The notes under the pieces: model-generated
Database searches by the model: none
Seen by the model: the letters and a program-made list of their open reading frames with translations, nothing else
Told to the model about the DNA's origin: nothing
Made by a program: the position numbers and the translations under genes
Assembly (NCBI RefSeq): GCF_030440425.1
Contig: NZ_CP098023.1
Span: 981,501 to 1,045,500, forward strand
Length of the DNA: 64,000 nucleotides
Reading direction: 5' to 3'
Origin: Microbulbifer sp. MI-G
GTDB lineage: Bacteria; Pseudomonadota; Gammaproteobacteria; Pseudomonadales; Cellvibrionaceae
In this document: one piece after another, positions 63,285 through 64,000 of the stretch
How the letters are laid out: every line of letters begins with the position of its first letter
Position numbering within the stretch: the stretch's first letter is position 1

Positions 63285-64000
63285 AGGGTTCCTCTCTGTG
63301 TCAGCTCTGTGGGGGGCGCGGTTATTTCCAGTGGGATATCAATACGCACCAGCATGCCGGAATCAGATTTTTTACACTGTTCTATATGGAAATTCTGTGG
63401 ATACAGATTGTAGAGTCGCTCGCGTACATTTTTCACACCGACCCCGGTAGAGGAAAAATGGCAGTCCTGCTCATCAGTAAATCTGCTTGAACAGCCGGTA
63501 TCAGTCACTTCCAGTACCAGGCGCGCACCGGCTTGTTGCGCACTAATCGCGATAGTGCCACCCAGTTCATTGGGAGCAATGGCGTATTTGACCGAGTTTT
63601 CCACCAAAGGCTGCAGTAGCATACTGGGCACCTGGGCGTTGCGTACCTGTTCGTCAATAGACAGGTCTACGATCAACCGATCGACAAAGCGGGACTTTTC
63701 GATTTCCAAATAGAGCAGTACGGCTTCGATCTCCCGCTCCAGGGCGACTTTCTGTATGGGATCTTCTTTGAGTGACAGACGCAGGAAGTCGCTGAGGCGT
63801 ACAACCATTTGGCGGGCCTCATCAGCTTGCTCAAAACGGATCAGTGCATTGATGGAGTTCAGCGTATTAAACAGGAAATGCGGGTTGAGCTGGTAACGCA
63901 GCATTTTCAATTGGGCCTCACTGGCAATAGCCTCGGCTTGCAGTCTGCGCACTTGTTCGCGTTCGTTCACTGCGGCAACCTCAAGCATTTTATTGTGCTC
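63281..64000 (-). CDS. LytS-type sensor histidine kinase, N-terminal part cut by window edge
   Basis: Partial: the frame is open to the window end, beyond the ATG at 63988. Visible part: QLNPHFLFNTLNSINALIRFE (His_kinase/PF06580 phosphoacceptor His in NPHFLFN), SDFLRLSLKEDPIQKVALEREIEAVLLYLEIEK, PLVENSVKYAIAP (N-box) and a GHKL ATPase end (TDTGCSS, GVGVKNVRERLYNLY). It should sense a membrane signal through an N-terminal domain outside the window and phosphorylate the LytTR partner, whose start it overlaps. Confidence 0.88.
   Translation of the reverse strand, partial: EHNKMLEVAAVNEREQVRRLQAEAIASEAQLKMLRYQLNPHFLFNTLNSINALIRFEQADEARQMVVRLSDFLRLSLKEDPIQKVALEREIEAVLLYLEIEKSRFVDRLIVDLSIDEQVRNAQVPSMLLQPLVENSVKYAIAPNELGGTIAISAQQAGARLVLEVTDTGCSSRFTDEQDCHFSSTGVGVKNVRERLYNLYPQNFHIEQCKKSDSGMLVRIDIPLEITAPPTELTQRGTL

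Overview
The window looks like chromosomal DNA of a marine, polysaccharide-degrading gammaproteobacterium of the Cellvibrionales type (Microbulbifer or a close relative). This is an inference from gene content and order: a TonB receptor / flavin halogenase / GluP-type MFS carbohydrate locus, purMN facing DUF2066-hda, ybbAP facing tesA, and dnaE-accA. No 16S or marker search could be run. Most of the window is ordinary core genome, with accessory DNA at the left end (1-10.6 kb) and a carbohydrate-type island at the right end (56-64 kb).

1-4.1 kb is a scrapyard of Rhs-associated pieces. Two copies of a ~440 bp direct repeat each join a minus-strand tyrosine-integrase tail to a plus-strand Rhs YD-repeat fragment. 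Each is paired with a minus-strand SymE-like toxin tail, and between them sit different small cargo genes, including a DUF433/PIN-like toxin-antitoxin pair. 4.3-8.0 kb is a 1230-aa autotransporter-like surface protein with six tandem ~116-aa Ig-like repeats, the first three almost identical. 8.1-9.2 kb holds an IS3 transposase remnant and an unusually palindrome-rich non-coding stretch with a perfect FNR/ANR-type box. 9.2-10.6 kb holds two tandem secreted DUF4360 proteins (71% identical).

10.6-54 kb is mostly housekeeping. In order: a minus-strand ybbA-ybbP-bioA-fbpC-like operon facing tesA; ttcA; a lysozyme-like orphan; putP; a macro-domain protein; an Mpo1-like protein; an Lrp regulator facing ald; a PstS-OmpA fusion; rsmE-like and QueD/PTPS-like genes; the SRP RNA gene ffs; an M2 peptidase; a secreted PilJ-N protein; fadL; purM-purN-DUF3108 facing DUF2066-hda; a UspE-like tandem USP; alkB; a DUF885 lipoprotein; sodB; a coiled-coil membrane protein; class I fumarase; a fatty-acid hydroxylase; phhB; osmC; an AraC regulator facing a small periplasmic cupredoxin-like protein; a gamma carbonic anhydrase with DUF1289; then dnaE and accA.

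After a 1-kb stretch with no recognisable gene, the window closes with a TonB-dependent receptor, a flavin-dependent halogenase, the decayed 5' end of a second, translationally coupled halogenase, an MFS sugar transporter, and a LytR/LytS-type two-component pair cut by the window edge. The inferred logic of this island is uptake and regulation of a sugar or aromatic-linked ligand; its substrate cannot be read from the sequence.
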